DNA from: Thiohalocapsa sp. ML1
GTDB lineage: Bacteria > Pseudomonadota > Gammaproteobacteria > Chromatiales > Chromatiaceae
Length of the DNA stretch: 64,000 nucleotides
Direction: 5' to 3'
Assembly (NCBI RefSeq): GCF_001469165.1
Contig: NZ_JABX01000005.1
Coordinates: 140,177 to 204,176 of the forward strand
This document shows, piece after piece, positions 54,906-63,904 of the stretch. The notes beneath the pieces are model-generated. The model did no database searches. It saw only the letters and a list, made by a program, of their open reading frames with translations, and was not told the origin of the DNA. The position numbers and the translations under genes were made by a program. How positions within the stretch are numbered: the first letter of the stretch is position 1; every line of letters starts with the position of its first letter.

Positions 54906-55634
54906 TCAAGCGGCGGAATCCGCGTTATCAACGGCGGCACTCGTTGAAGAGACTGTCAACTCGTATAGTTCTTGGAAATACATTGTGAAAAGCTTTCCTA
55001 TGTTCGCTAGGTGCTGAAAAACGTCATCCTCATCCTGTTGACTATTTATGAATGTACTCAGAACGTCCCATACGAAATCAATGTGGTCGTCTTCAAGATC
55101 ATGGTCAACGTGTGCGCGCTGCCCCTTGACCTTTTCTTTTCCTAGTACCTTCTCTAAGTTATCAAGCCAGATCGGCTGAGTTTTCTGGGTCGTATATTCG
55201 ATAAAATAGCTGCTTGAAAGTGATGCCATCGGCCTGCCTTCATGCTCAAGGCCATAATAGAAATAGCCTTGAAGGAGTTTTGTGGCAAATAGCGGTTTCG
55301 TAGCATCCACTTGCTCCTTTGACACTCCGACTTTCTCGAGGTCTTTTAGAAACATAACATCATGTAGCATCTCGTCCGCTGTATATATACACCACTTCTT
55401 AGCGAGAGTACGGTCATGTTGCGTAAAATAGTGGATTGTTAATCCATCGATCACGCGCTTCATCCTGAGGCGAACGACTGTCTCTATGTTATGGCGCTTG
55501 TAATACTCGAGGTGGAGATTCTGATCTTCCATTTGATGCCGGGAGAACGGAACAGCTTCATAGAACTCCGCAATAAGCTGATCCAGGAATTGATCCACAC
55601 GTTGACGAACATTTGAACGGCTATCATCGCTCAT
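54906..55634 (-). CDS. Heme-oxygenase-like diiron oxygenase (HDO; iron-containing redox enzyme family)
   Basis: A 242-residue all-helical protein. The metal ligands of the HDO fold are visible: Glu and His of CIYTADEMLHDVMFL (E-x-x-H), a central Glu in SSSYFIEYTTQ, and HVDHDLEDDHIDFVWD with His, Asp and His. By family such enzymes use O2 to fragment or desaturate amino or fatty acids (UndA, BesC) or hydroxylate nitrogen (SznF). First gene of the cassette, 112 bases from the attI-like core. GC is lower than in the flanking chromosome. Confidence 0.85.
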   Translation of the reverse strand: MSDDSRSNVRQRVDQFLDQLIAEFYEAVPFSRHQMEDQNLHLEYYKRHNIETVVRLRMKRVIDGLTIHYFTQHDRTLAKKWCIYTADEMLHDVMFLKDLEKVGVSKEQVDATKPLFATKLLQGYFYYGLEHEGRPMASLSSSYFIEYTTQKTQPIWLDNLEKVLGKEKVKGQRAHVDHDLEDDHIDFVWDVLSTFINSQQDEDDVFQHLANIGKLFTMYFQELYELTVSSTSAAVDNADSAA

Positions 55635-55729
55635 GGAGAGTTTCCCCTTAAAGACTAGTTAGTGGATAGTTGGAACACGGCAGAGCCAACGGCGAGTGTT
55701 TATTGTTACGCCGCCGAGGTTTGGCTGGG

Positions 55730-55760
55730 GGCGATCCGACGCCCAACGTGTAATAGACGG
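55730..55760 (-). other. attI-like recombination site
   Basis: On the minus strand CACGTTGGGCGTCGGATCGC contains a core G-TTGGGC (GTTRRRY), at 55747-55741 on this strand. It lies between the intI gene and the first cassette gene, as attI should. The same core GTTGGGC bounds the attC at 51320, so a cassette of about 4.4 kb is defined between them. Confidence 0.75.
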
Positions 55761-55765
55761 AATTT

Positions 55766-55782
55766 GGAATATTGGATATTCC
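55766..55782. promoter_or_regulatory. Perfect inverted repeat between attI and intI
   Basis: GGAATAT-TGG-ATATTCC, a perfect 7-bp inverted repeat. Further out TAGACGGAA (55753) and TTCCG... TCCGTCT (55823) give a second, wider palindrome. It could be an operator for intI or the cassette promoter. No LexA box (CTG-N10-CAG) is seen. Confidence 0.4.
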
Positions 55783-55927
55783 GGAATCGGGAAATATGGG
55801 CCTAGACGTAATCCGTCTTTCTGATACCCTGTCGCCCAAACGCAACGCACCGCGTCGCGCTTCCGAACCCCTCGCGCCCTTCCGTCTACGCCTGACGCGC
55901 GCCTAAGGTACGCCCCCATCCAACCCC

Positions 55928-57311
55928 ATGTCAACCCGCACAGAGCAAGTCGCCCGCTTCTGGTCCAACTATCTCGCGCAGTTGGAGAAAGCGCAGGTGC
56001 GGGCGGACCAGCGGCGGTGGTATGTGCTGCGCGCGGAGCGGTGTGTGGAGGCGATTCAGCCGAAGCGTCTGGCGCAACTGTCGGCACAGGATGTGGCGGC
56101 GTATCTGTCCGCGGCGGGTCGGGAGACGTCGCTCGCGGCGTGGCAGTTCGTGCAGATGGTCGATGCTATACGGATTCTCGGCGTCACCGCCGGCGCGCCC
56201 TGGGTGGACGCGGTGGACTGGTCGCACTGGCGGGCCTCGGCGCAGACGATGAGCCCGGAGCACCCGACGGTGGCGCGTGATTATGGGCCGGAGGTGCAAG
56301 GGCTGGAGCCGGCGGGGCCGATGACGAATCTGGCGTCGGTGCGGGCGGCGCATCAGGAGGTGGTGGACAGGATGGTGACCGAGATCCGCCGGCGCGGCTA
56401 TTCCATCCGCACCGAGCGCGGGTATGTGGACTGGGTGCTGCGCTTCATCGCCTGTCACGGCGGGCGGTCGCCCACCGAGCTGGCGAATGCGGATGTCGGG
56501 CGGTTTCTGGACTGGCTGGCGGTGAAGCGGCGGGTGTCGGCGAGCACGCAGAATCAGGCGTTGAACGGGCTGTTGTTTCTGTTTCGAGAGGTGCTCGGTC
56601 GGGAAGGGCTGCAGTTCGGAGACTTTGCGCGGGCGAAGCGGCCGAAGCGCTTGCCGACGGTGCTGACCAAGGGGGAGGTGGCGCGGCTGCTCGGCGAGCT
56701 GGATGGGGAGTTTCGGTTGATGGCGTCGCTGGCCTATGGGGCGGGGATGCGGCTGATGGAGGTGCTGCGGTTGCGGGTGCAGGATATGGACTTCGGCTAC
56801 AAGCAGATCGAGGTGCGCAATGCGAAGGGCGGGAAGGATCGGCTGGTGCCGTTGCCGGAGCGGCTGATTCCGGGGTTGATGGCGCACTTGGACGCGGTGC
56901 GGGAGCAGCATCGGCAGGACTTGGCCGCCGGCTTCGGCGAGGTCTATCTGCCGGATGCGCTGGCGCGGCAGCGCCCGAACGCGGGGCGGGAGTGGATCTG
57001 GCAGTATGTGTTTCCGAGCGGCCGTCTGTCGGTGGACCCGCGCTCGGGCCAGACGCGCCGCCAGCATGTGAACGAGACGAGCCTGCAAAAGAAGCTCAAG
57101 GTGGCGGCGGAGGCGGCGCGCATCTCCAAGCGGGTCAGCCCGCATACGCTGCGGCACTCCTTTGCGACGCATTTTGCTGGAGGATGGCTACGACATTCGC
57201 ACGGTGCAGGAGTTGCTGGGCCATGCGGACGTGTCGACCACCATGATCTATACGCATGTGCTCAATCGCGGCGGGCAGGGCGTGCGCAGTCCGTTGGATC
57301 GGTTGCTGTAG
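55928..57311 (+). pseudogene. intI: Integron integrase IntI, long form, with a frameshift near the C-terminus
   Basis: A tyrosine recombinase that would recombine attI and attC. Residues 1-130 are an extra N-terminal domain; the catalytic part has Arg275 (YGAGMRLMEVLRL), the intI-specific insert with WIWQYVFPSGRLSVDPRSG (about 355-374) and [10 protein letters not shown] (His406, Arg409). At 57173-57176 one extra T shifts the frame: the other frame continues [17 protein letters not shown] and [16 protein letters not shown] (His and Tyr nucleophile) to a stop at 57309. As read, the protein lacks its Tyr. Either inactive or a sequencing slip. Confidence 0.9.
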
Positions 57312-57534
57312 TTGCTTGACGGCGCGAAATGCGTACAGATGCGTCAAGTTTCGACTGGGGGTCGGACTGGCGAGGCGCGTCGGGATCGCTATCGAAATCG
57401 AAATTGGACCGAGTGCCAATCGATCCCGATCCCGATCCCGATTTCGATAGCGATTTCGATAGCGATGCGCACGACTCTTCGGTCTGAGGCGAGGCCTGGG
57501 TAGAGGTCAACCCCCCCGGGCCAACACGCCGCCC
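57312..57534. repeat. Long composite repeat, copy 2, beside intI
   Basis: Begins TGCTTGACGGCGCGAAATGC (57313) and runs through GTCAAGTTTCGACTGGGGGT, TCGGACTGGCGAGGCGCGTC, CGATCCCGATCCCGATCCCG, GATAGCGATTTCG and GCACGACTC to GTCTGAGGCGAGGCC. Its order matches 49046-49200 and its head matches 45545. No gene is seen before the esterase. Confidence 0.75.
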
Positions 57535-58491
57535 TCACCCCCGCCGAGCCAGAAACGCGCCGAGCGCGGCGTAGGTCTCGCGGCATTGCTCGGGCACCAG
57601 ATCCTCCAGGTTGAGGTAGGCATGCAGCAGTCCCGGCATGTGCAGCCGCTCCGCGGCGATGCCGTGCTCCTGCAGGCGCTGCACGTAGGCGGCGCCCTCG
57701 TCGCGCAGCGGGTCGAATTCCGCGGTGACGACGAGCGTGCGCGGGAAGGCCGGGGTGATGTCCATGAACAGCGGCGAGATGTCGCGGCGGTTCTGCTGAC
57801 CCAGCAGATAGCTGTCGAACATCCACAACATGCGCTCGCGCTCCAGCACGTAGCCTTCGCCGTTCTCCATCACGGACGGCTGCGACAGCGTGTAGTCGAG
57901 GCTCGGATACAGCAGCACCAGCGCCTCGATGGCGAGTCCGGGCTCGAACTGCGCGAGGTGCGCAATGCTCGCGGCCAGCGCGCCGCCGCCGCTGTCGCCG
58001 ATGAGCGCAAGGTTCGGCGCATGCGGCAGGTCGAGCCCATCCAGACACCGATGCACCCGCTTCGCCGCCGCCATGCAGTCCATGAGGCCGGCGGGGTAGG
58101 GGCACTCCGGCGCGAGCCGGTACTCCACCGACACGATGATCCGGCCCGTGGCCAGCGCGAGCTTGCGCACGAGGGGGTCGTACATCGCCACGCCACCGGA
58201 CACGTGCCCGCCGCCGTGCAGGAACAGCGCCACGGGGCGGGGCTCGTCCGGTGCCGGATGGTAGATGCGCACCGGCACCGGATAGCCCGGCGCGGCGATC
58301 ACGTCGTCGCGCACCAGCGCGACCTCCGGCCGCTCGGTGACCAAGCCGCGGGTGATGCCCTCGAAGGTCTCCCGCGTGTTGACGATCGTGATGCGGTAGC
58401 CGCCGGCGAGGGCTGCCGCCTTCGCCGCGCGGACGGTCTGAAGCCAGTCACGCAGCGGCTGCGGGATGGCCGCGTCGCGGTCGCGTTGCAT
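57535..58491 (-). CDS. Alpha/beta hydrolase, HSL/esterase family IV
   Basis: A 318-residue esterase/lipase. The oxyanion motif HGGGHVSGG, the nucleophile GDSGGGALAASIAH, FDPLRDEG (catalytic Asp) and LLHAYLNL (catalytic His) are all in place as in hormone-sensitive lipase relatives. The substrate is unknown, likely short-chain esters. CAGGAGT eight bases upstream supports ATG 58491. It lies downstream of the DUF3141 operon on the same strand. Confidence 0.9.
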   Translation of the reverse strand: MQRDRDAAIPQPLRDWLQTVRAAKAAALAGGYRITIVNTRETFEGITRGLVTERPEVALVRDDVIAAPGYPVPVRIYHPAPDEPRPVALFLHGGGHVSGGVAMYDPLVRKLALATGRIIVSVEYRLAPECPYPAGLMDCMAAAKRVHRCLDGLDLPHAPNLALIGDSGGGALAASIAHLAQFEPGLAIEALVLLYPSLDYTLSQPSVMENGEGYVLERERMLWMFDSYLLGQQNRRDISPLFMDITPAFPRTLVVTAEFDPLRDEGAAYVQRLQEHGIAAERLHMPGLLHAYLNLEDLVPEQCRETYAALGAFLARRG

Positions 58492-58620
58492 GTCGTCCAC
58501 TCCTGATGCGTTTGCCGACAGCGCCGGATGGGACCGATTGTCCGCTGCGTCGCCGCGCCCCGGCATCGGGCAAGGGCGCGCTCCCGGCTCCGTGCAAAGC
58601 AGGATGATAGGCGAGCCCGC

Positions 58621-61005
58621 TCAGGCGATGCGCAGGATATTGCCCGAGCCGTCGGACAGGATGGCGACCGGCTCCGCGCCAAGGGTGAGCGAGAGCCGAT
58701 TCATCATGTCGATGGTCTCGCGGCTCATTTCCTCGCGCGGCCCCGCGATCTCTTGGCACAGCGCGAGCGCGCGCTTGCGTTCATCGTCGGTGCGCAGCAG
58801 CTTCGGCAGCGCCGCCATGGCCGCTTCGGGCTCGTAGCCGACGATGAGCGTCTCCTTGTGGATCATGCGCGTGCGGTGCTTCGCCTTCATGCTCGCGAAG
58901 GGCTCGGTGGAGAGCAGCATTTGGTTGGAGCGCTCCAGCCGCGAGCGGCGGACCTCTTTACGCGAGTTGGCGAGGAAGATCAGCATGCGGATGACGCCGT
59001 CGGCAAACTCGCCGAGCTCGATGCGATCCAGCGCATCCTGCACCTGCGTCAGCGTGCGCAGGTCCTCGCGCGGCTCGGACTGCGCGACGGTCACGGCGAG
59101 GCGCTCGCCCATGGCCTGCACCGGCGGGGCCGCCCAGAGCAGGTGGAAGTTCCATTCGATCATGGCGTTCTGCAGGTCGCGCACGCCGTCCCACCATTGG
59201 GTGACGAGGTTGGCGTTGAACCGCTCCAACTGCCGGAAGGGGTTGTCGTCCGCCGCCGCGTTGCGGTTGGCGCGTACCTGCTCGGCCAGCGCCTTCACCG
59301 GTTGCATGGCCGGGTTGCGGTCGCTCTGGAGCCAGCGTTGCACTCGCATGGGGCTGGTGTGGGCCATGAGCTGGGCGGTGGCCTGGTTGGTCATGGCCTG
59401 CACGAAGGGGCGGATGGCGAGGTCGTAGATCTCGGTGCCGAGCTCCGAGAAGCGCGCCACCGTCGCGAAGGGCTTGTCGGAATCGTCGCCGCCGCACTGC
59501 TCCATCATCTGCCCGATGCTGCGCTCGGCGAAGGCAACGCGGAAGGTCTTGTCCACGCCCTCGCCGCGCTCCTCGGCGATGACCATCTCGTAGAGGCCGG
59601 GCGCCAGCGCCTCGATGGCCTTCAGCGTCGAGACGATCTCGCCGTGCTCCTTCTTCGCCACCGACGACGACACGAAGATGCCGAGGTGGCCGACGCTCGG
59701 GTGCAGCGTGTAGAGGATGCGCTGGCCGCGCGCCTTGATCTCGGCGACATCGGCGTAGTGGTCCGCGACCCAGCCCAGCGCCTGCTGCGGCGGCGTGATG
59801 TTGTCGCCGTGGGACGCGAAGATGATGATCGGCGAGTTCACCTCGCGCAGATCCACGTGGGTGCGCTCGGCGAGGTTCGCCTTGCCGCGGCCCAAGCGAT
59901 TGCCGACGAAGAGGTTCTCGACGATCCAGGAGATCTCCTCCGGGGTCATGTAATAAAAGCTGCCCCACCAGCGCTCGAAGCCGACGAAGCGCGGCACCTC
60001 GGTGTCGATCTTGTCCCAGAGGCTGTAGTACTTCTCCCACCAGGTGTTGGCGGGCGACAGGCGCTCGAAGTTGAACACCAGGTTCGCGCCGTCGAACACC
60101 CCGTGACCCAGGTCCGAGAGCATGCGCACCGACATGGCGCCGCCCACCAGGCCGCCCAGATAGCGCATGGGGTTCTTGCCCTTCTGGCCGGCCCAGTAGG
60201 ACAGCGGGGCGCCGTTGGCGACCACGGGGCCGGTGATGTCCGGGTTGGTCGCGGCGAGCAGCATGGACGCCCAGCCGCCCTGGCAGTTGCCGATGATCAC
60301 GGGCTTGGGCGAGCTCGGATGCCGGCGGCGCACCTCGCGGACGAAGTCGGCCTCGGCGGCGGTCACGTCCGCGAGCGTCTGGCCCGGCTCCGGCAGGCGC
60401 GTGAAGGTGACGAAGTAGGTCGGATGGCCGCCGTGGATGGCCGCGCCCACCTCGCTCTCGTGCTTGAAGCCGCCGATGCCGGAGCCGTGGCCGGCGCGCG
60501 GGTCGATGATGATGTACGGGCGGCCGTCCTCGCGCACCGTGACGCCCTCCGGCGGCACGATGCGCACGAGCGAATAGTTGACCGGGCGCGGCAGGGTCTT
60601 GCCGTCCACGACCATCTCGTGCGCCCAGCTCAGCACGGTCTCGTTGCTGCCTTCCTCGTGCTCGACGAAGTGGTTGCCGCGCTCGCGCATCGCGTCGGCG
60701 TAGAGCACGGAGCGCTCCGCGCCGTCCACGACGTACTGCCACCAGTGCTGCGGCAGCATCGGCGTCATGAGCGCGGACATGACCTGCTGCCAGGCCTCCC
60801 AATTGGCCTGGGTGTTGGTCTGGGCGGTCTCGGTGGCGCGCTGGCCATGGGCTTGGGCGATGACGCCCAAGTCGCGGCCGTATTGCACGTAGGCGTCGTC
60901 GTGGCCGTCCAGGGACTTGGTCCACTGCTCGAATGGCCGTGCCATGGCGCCGGTATCGGTGAAGGCCGACAGGGCCTCGGGCAGGAACTTGCTGTAGTCG
61001 AGCAT
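58621..61005 (-). CDS. DUF3141 protein, PHA-synthase-like alpha/beta hydrolase
   Basis: A 794-residue protein of the DUF3141 family. The alpha/beta hydrolase part resembles PhaC: nucleophile elbow IIGNCQGGWASML with Cys in G-x-C-x-G, ASHGDNITPP (Asp) and HPSVGHLGIFVS (His). The C-terminal 400 residues are helical and family specific. Found with acetate kinase and Pta in many proteobacteria, so an acyl-CoA or polyhydroxyalkanoate role is suggested but not proven. ATG 61005 has GAGG upstream. Third gene of the maoC-pta / ackA / DUF3141 operon. Confidence 0.88.
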   Translation of the reverse strand: MLDYSKFLPEALSAFTDTGAMARPFEQWTKSLDGHDDAYVQYGRDLGVIAQAHGQRATETAQTNTQANWEAWQQVMSALMTPMLPQHWWQYVVDGAERSVLYADAMRERGNHFVEHEEGSNETVLSWAHEMVVDGKTLPRPVNYSLVRIVPPEGVTVREDGRPYIIIDPRAGHGSGIGGFKHESEVGAAIHGGHPTYFVTFTRLPEPGQTLADVTAAEADFVREVRRRHPSSPKPVIIGNCQGGWASMLLAATNPDITGPVVANGAPLSYWAGQKGKNPMRYLGGLVGGAMSVRMLSDLGHGVFDGANLVFNFERLSPANTWWEKYYSLWDKIDTEVPRFVGFERWWGSFYYMTPEEISWIVENLFVGNRLGRGKANLAERTHVDLREVNSPIIIFASHGDNITPPQQALGWVADHYADVAEIKARGQRILYTLHPSVGHLGIFVSSSVAKKEHGEIVSTLKAIEALAPGLYEMVIAEERGEGVDKTFRVAFAERSIGQMMEQCGGDDSDKPFATVARFSELGTEIYDLAIRPFVQAMTNQATAQLMAHTSPMRVQRWLQSDRNPAMQPVKALAEQVRANRNAAADDNPFRQLERFNANLVTQWWDGVRDLQNAMIEWNFHLLWAAPPVQAMGERLAVTVAQSEPREDLRTLTQVQDALDRIELGEFADGVIRMLIFLANSRKEVRRSRLERSNQMLLSTEPFASMKAKHRTRMIHKETLIVGYEPEAAMAALPKLLRTDDERKRALALCQEIAGPREEMSRETIDMMNRLSLTLGAEPVAILSDGSGNILRIA

Positions 61006-61104
61006 CGTGGACGGCCTCGGTGGATGGTTTGATTCAGATGGCTGGCGCCGCAGGCTGGGGAAGGGCCGCGGTGCCGCGCGCAACGAGCCGCGCGGGAACG
61101 AAGC

Positions 61105-62361
61105 TCAGGCCCCGCGCACCACCCGCAGCGTGTGTCGGGCGATCATCCGCTCCTCGTCCGTGGGGATGACCCACACCTCGGGCCGGAGCCCGTCATCGCG
61201 GCTGATGCGCGCGCCGTCGCCGAAGCGGCCGGCGGCGTTGCGCTCCAGGTCGAGCTCGATACCGAGCCAGCCCGCATCGGCGCAGACCCGCTCGCGGATG
61301 TCTGCATCGTTCTCGCCGACGCCGGCGGTGAATACCAGCGCGTCGAGCCCGCCGAGCGATGCGGTGAGCGCCCCCAGCGTCTGGCCGATGCGATACACGA
61401 AGTAATCGATGGCCTCCGCCGCGCCGGGGTCGTCGCTCTGGTGCAGCGCGCGCAGGTCATTGCTGACGCCGGACAGCCCGAGCAGGCCCGACTGCTTGTA
61501 GAGCAGCGTCTCAAGCGCCTCGACGCCGAGCCCGTCCTCGCGCATCAGAAACAGCAGCACGCCCGGGTCCAGCGCGCCGGGGCGGGTGCCCATGGGCACG
61601 CCGTCCAGCGCCGAGAAGCCCATGGTCGTATCGATGCTTTGCCCGCCGCGGATGGCCGTCATGCTGCAACCGCTGCCGAGATGCGCGACGATGACGCGCT
61701 TGTCTGCCACATCGGGCGCGATCTCGCGGAGCTTCTCGACGATGTACTCGTACGACAGCCCATGGAAGCCATAGCGCCTGACGCCGCGCGCCAACAGCGC
61801 CCGCGGCAGGCCGAGCTGCTCGGTCACCAGCGCCCGCCCGCGGTGGAAGCCGGTGTCGAAGCAGGCCACCTGCGGCAGGTCCGGGTGGTCCGCGGCGACG
61901 GCGCGAATCGCGGCCAGGTTGTTCGGCTGGTGCAGCGGCACCAGCGGGATCAGGCCGGTGAGCACGCGGGTGATCTCGGGGGTGATCAGCACCGGCCGCG
62001 AATAGGCCTCGCCGCCGTGGGCGACGCGATGGCCGACGGCCATGATCCGCCCGCCGTCGGCGAAGTCCGCAAGCCAGCTCCAGATCTGCTGGAAGGCGCG
62101 GGCGTGGCCCGAGCCCGATCCCGATCCCGAGCCGGTGCCGTCCGCCGCGGACTCCCACCAGCTCTCGGACAACACCTGCCCGTCGGTGGATTTGGCGACG
62201 AAGTGCGGCCGGGTGCCGATGCCCTCGACCTGGCCCTTGGCGCGGAGCGCCGGATCGGCCCGTGGGTCATCGGCGTCGGCGCCGACGGCATAGACCGCGA
62301 ACTTGATGCTGGACGAGCCCGCGTTCAGCGTCAGGATCAACTCGCCTGTGTTGGCGTGCAT
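61105..62361 (-). CDS. ackA: Acetate kinase
   Basis: Interconverts acetyl phosphate plus ADP with acetate plus ATP. The 418-residue protein opens LILTLNAGSSSIKFAVY and has VPLHQPNNL, DTGFHRG and HLGSGCSMTAI (ATP-binding) as expected. A Gly-Ser run (DGTGSGSGSGSGHA, about 77) is coded by GATCCC-type hexamers at 62110-62134, the same unit as the intergenic repeat. It lies 12 bases after the MaoC-Pta gene and 99 before the DUF3141 gene. GAGGAG precedes the start. Confidence 0.96.
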   Translation of the reverse strand: MHANTGELILTLNAGSSSIKFAVYAVGADADDPRADPALRAKGQVEGIGTRPHFVAKSTDGQVLSESWWESAADGTGSGSGSGSGHARAFQQIWSWLADFADGGRIMAVGHRVAHGGEAYSRPVLITPEITRVLTGLIPLVPLHQPNNLAAIRAVAADHPDLPQVACFDTGFHRGRALVTEQLGLPRALLARGVRRYGFHGLSYEYIVEKLREIAPDVADKRVIVAHLGSGCSMTAIRGGQSIDTTMGFSALDGVPMGTRPGALDPGVLLFLMREDGLGVEALETLLYKQSGLLGLSGVSNDLRALHQSDDPGAAEAIDYFVYRIGQTLGALTASLGGLDALVFTAGVGENDADIRERVCADAGWLGIELDLERNAAGRFGDGARISRDDGLRPEVWVIPTDEERMIARHTLRVVRGA

Positions 62362-62373
62362 GGCTCCAGCTCC

Positions 62374-63780
62374 TCAGTGTGCCGGCTTGTCGTGCAGCCC
62401 TTGGCGCACCGCGTGGGCATGCAGCACGGCGGTGGCCGCGGACGCTCGGCGGGTGCGCACGCTGTCGGCGCGCGACGTGAGCACGATCGGTACCCGGGCG
62501 CCGAGCACGATGCCCGCGGCCTCGGCGTTGGCCAGAAAGATGAGCTGCTTCGCCAGGATGTTGCCCGCTTCGAGATCCGGCGCGATGAGCACGTCCGCGA
62601 CGCCCGCCACCGGCGAGTCGATCTTCTTGATCCGCGCGGCCTCCAGGTTGATGGCGTTGTCCATCGCGAGGGGACCGTCGAGCACGCCGCCGGTGATCTG
62701 GCCGCGGTCGGCCATCTTGCACAGCGCCGCCGCGTCGAGCGTGGACTGGATCTTGGGCCGCACCGTCTCCACGGCGGACAGGATGGCCACCTTGGGCCGC
62801 TCGACGCCGAAGGTGCGGGCGAGGTCGATGGCGTTCTGGCAGATGTGGCGCTTGGACTCCAGGTCCGGCGCGATATTGACGGCGGCGTCCGAGATCAGCA
62901 GCAGCTTGGGATAGGTCGGCACGTCCATGACGAAGATGTGGCTGACGCGCCGCTCCGTGCGGATGCCGTTCACCTTGTCGAGCACCGCGCTCAGCACCTC
63001 GTCGGTGTGCAGGCTGCCCTTCATCAGGATCTCCGCCGCGCCCTCGCGGATCAGCGCCACGGCGCGGGCGGCGGCGGCATGGCTGTGCTCGACATCAATG
63101 ATCTCGGCACCGCCGAGATCAATGCCGTGCTCCTCGGCCACGGCGCGGATGCGTTGCTCCGGACCGACGAGGATCGGCGCGATGAAGGTGGCCTCGGCGG
63201 CCTCCATGGCGCCGGCGAGGGACACCTCGTCCACCGGGTGCACGACGGCCGTCGGGATGGGCGCGAGCGGCCGGACCTTGTCGAACAGCGCCGCGAAGCT
63301 GTCGTGGTGGCGCACCGATACGTCGGCCAGGTCGGCGACCTCGATGCGGAGCTTCTCGCCGGGCGCGATGACGACGGCGCGGCCGGTCATGACCACCTCG
63401 CCGGCCTGATTCACCACCGAGCAGTCGAGCTGGATCAGGCGCTCCGGCAGCTTCTCGACCACCTTGACCTTGGCCGTGAGCGTGTCGCCGACGTAGATCT
63501 GGCGGTGAAACTCCGCGTCCTGGTGGCGGTAGACCGTGCCCGGCCCCGGCAGCACGTTCGCGAGCAGGCTGGAGATAAGCCCCGTGGCCCAGAGGCTGTG
63601 GCCGACCACGCCCTTGGCGCCGCGGGCGCGGGCGTATTCCTCGTCCATGTGGATCGGGTTCAGGTCGCCCGAGACCTTGCTGAACAGCGCGAGATCGTCG
63701 CGGTTCAGCGTGCGCTGCAGCTCGGCGGTCTGGCCGAGCTGGATCTCGTCGTAGGTGCGGTTCTCGAGGAAGTCGGCCAT
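62374..63780 (-). CDS. Bifunctional MaoC enoyl-CoA hydratase / phosphate acetyltransferase-like protein
   Basis: A 468-residue fusion. Residues 1-140 are a MaoC hotdog domain (FSKVSGDLNPIHMDEEYARA, VVGHSLWATGLIS, GDTLTAKVKV). Residues 160-468 are a phosphate acetyl/butyryltransferase domain (FIAPILVGPEQRI, LMKGSLHTDE, ISDAAVNIAPDLE, VADVLIAPDLEAGNILAKQL). With AckA it would turn acyl-CoA into acyl phosphate and then ATP. Start 63780 is preferred to 63834 because MADFLENRTYDEIQLGQ aligns with family starts. First gene of the operon. Confidence 0.93.
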   Translation of the reverse strand: MADFLENRTYDEIQLGQTAELQRTLNRDDLALFSKVSGDLNPIHMDEEYARARGAKGVVGHSLWATGLISSLLANVLPGPGTVYRHQDAEFHRQIYVGDTLTAKVKVVEKLPERLIQLDCSVVNQAGEVVMTGRAVVIAPGEKLRIEVADLADVSVRHHDSFAALFDKVRPLAPIPTAVVHPVDEVSLAGAMEAAEATFIAPILVGPEQRIRAVAEEHGIDLGGAEIIDVEHSHAAAARAVALIREGAAEILMKGSLHTDEVLSAVLDKVNGIRTERRVSHIFVMDVPTYPKLLLISDAAVNIAPDLESKRHICQNAIDLARTFGVERPKVAILSAVETVRPKIQSTLDAAALCKMADRGQITGGVLDGPLAMDNAINLEAARIKKIDSPVAGVADVLIAPDLEAGNILAKQLIFLANAEAAGIVLGARVPIVLTSRADSVRTRRASAATAVLHAHAVRQGLHDKPAH

Positions 63781-63904
63781 CGCAGTGTCTCCGAGGGCCG
63801 GGCGGCAGCGCCGGGCCGGAATGTTGCACTGCACAACAGCTTAGGCGCAGAAGGTTGCGGGAGCGTGAATATTTCGTGGCTGTTTTGTGGCGATCAGTGC
63901 GTTG

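Noticed and set aside
58528..61032. Very long plus-strand frame opposite the DUF3141 gene
   Set aside because: It is an antisense shadow of a GC-rich gene, full of Arg/His/Leu/Val repeats with no motif; the minus-strand frame carries all catalytic motifs.
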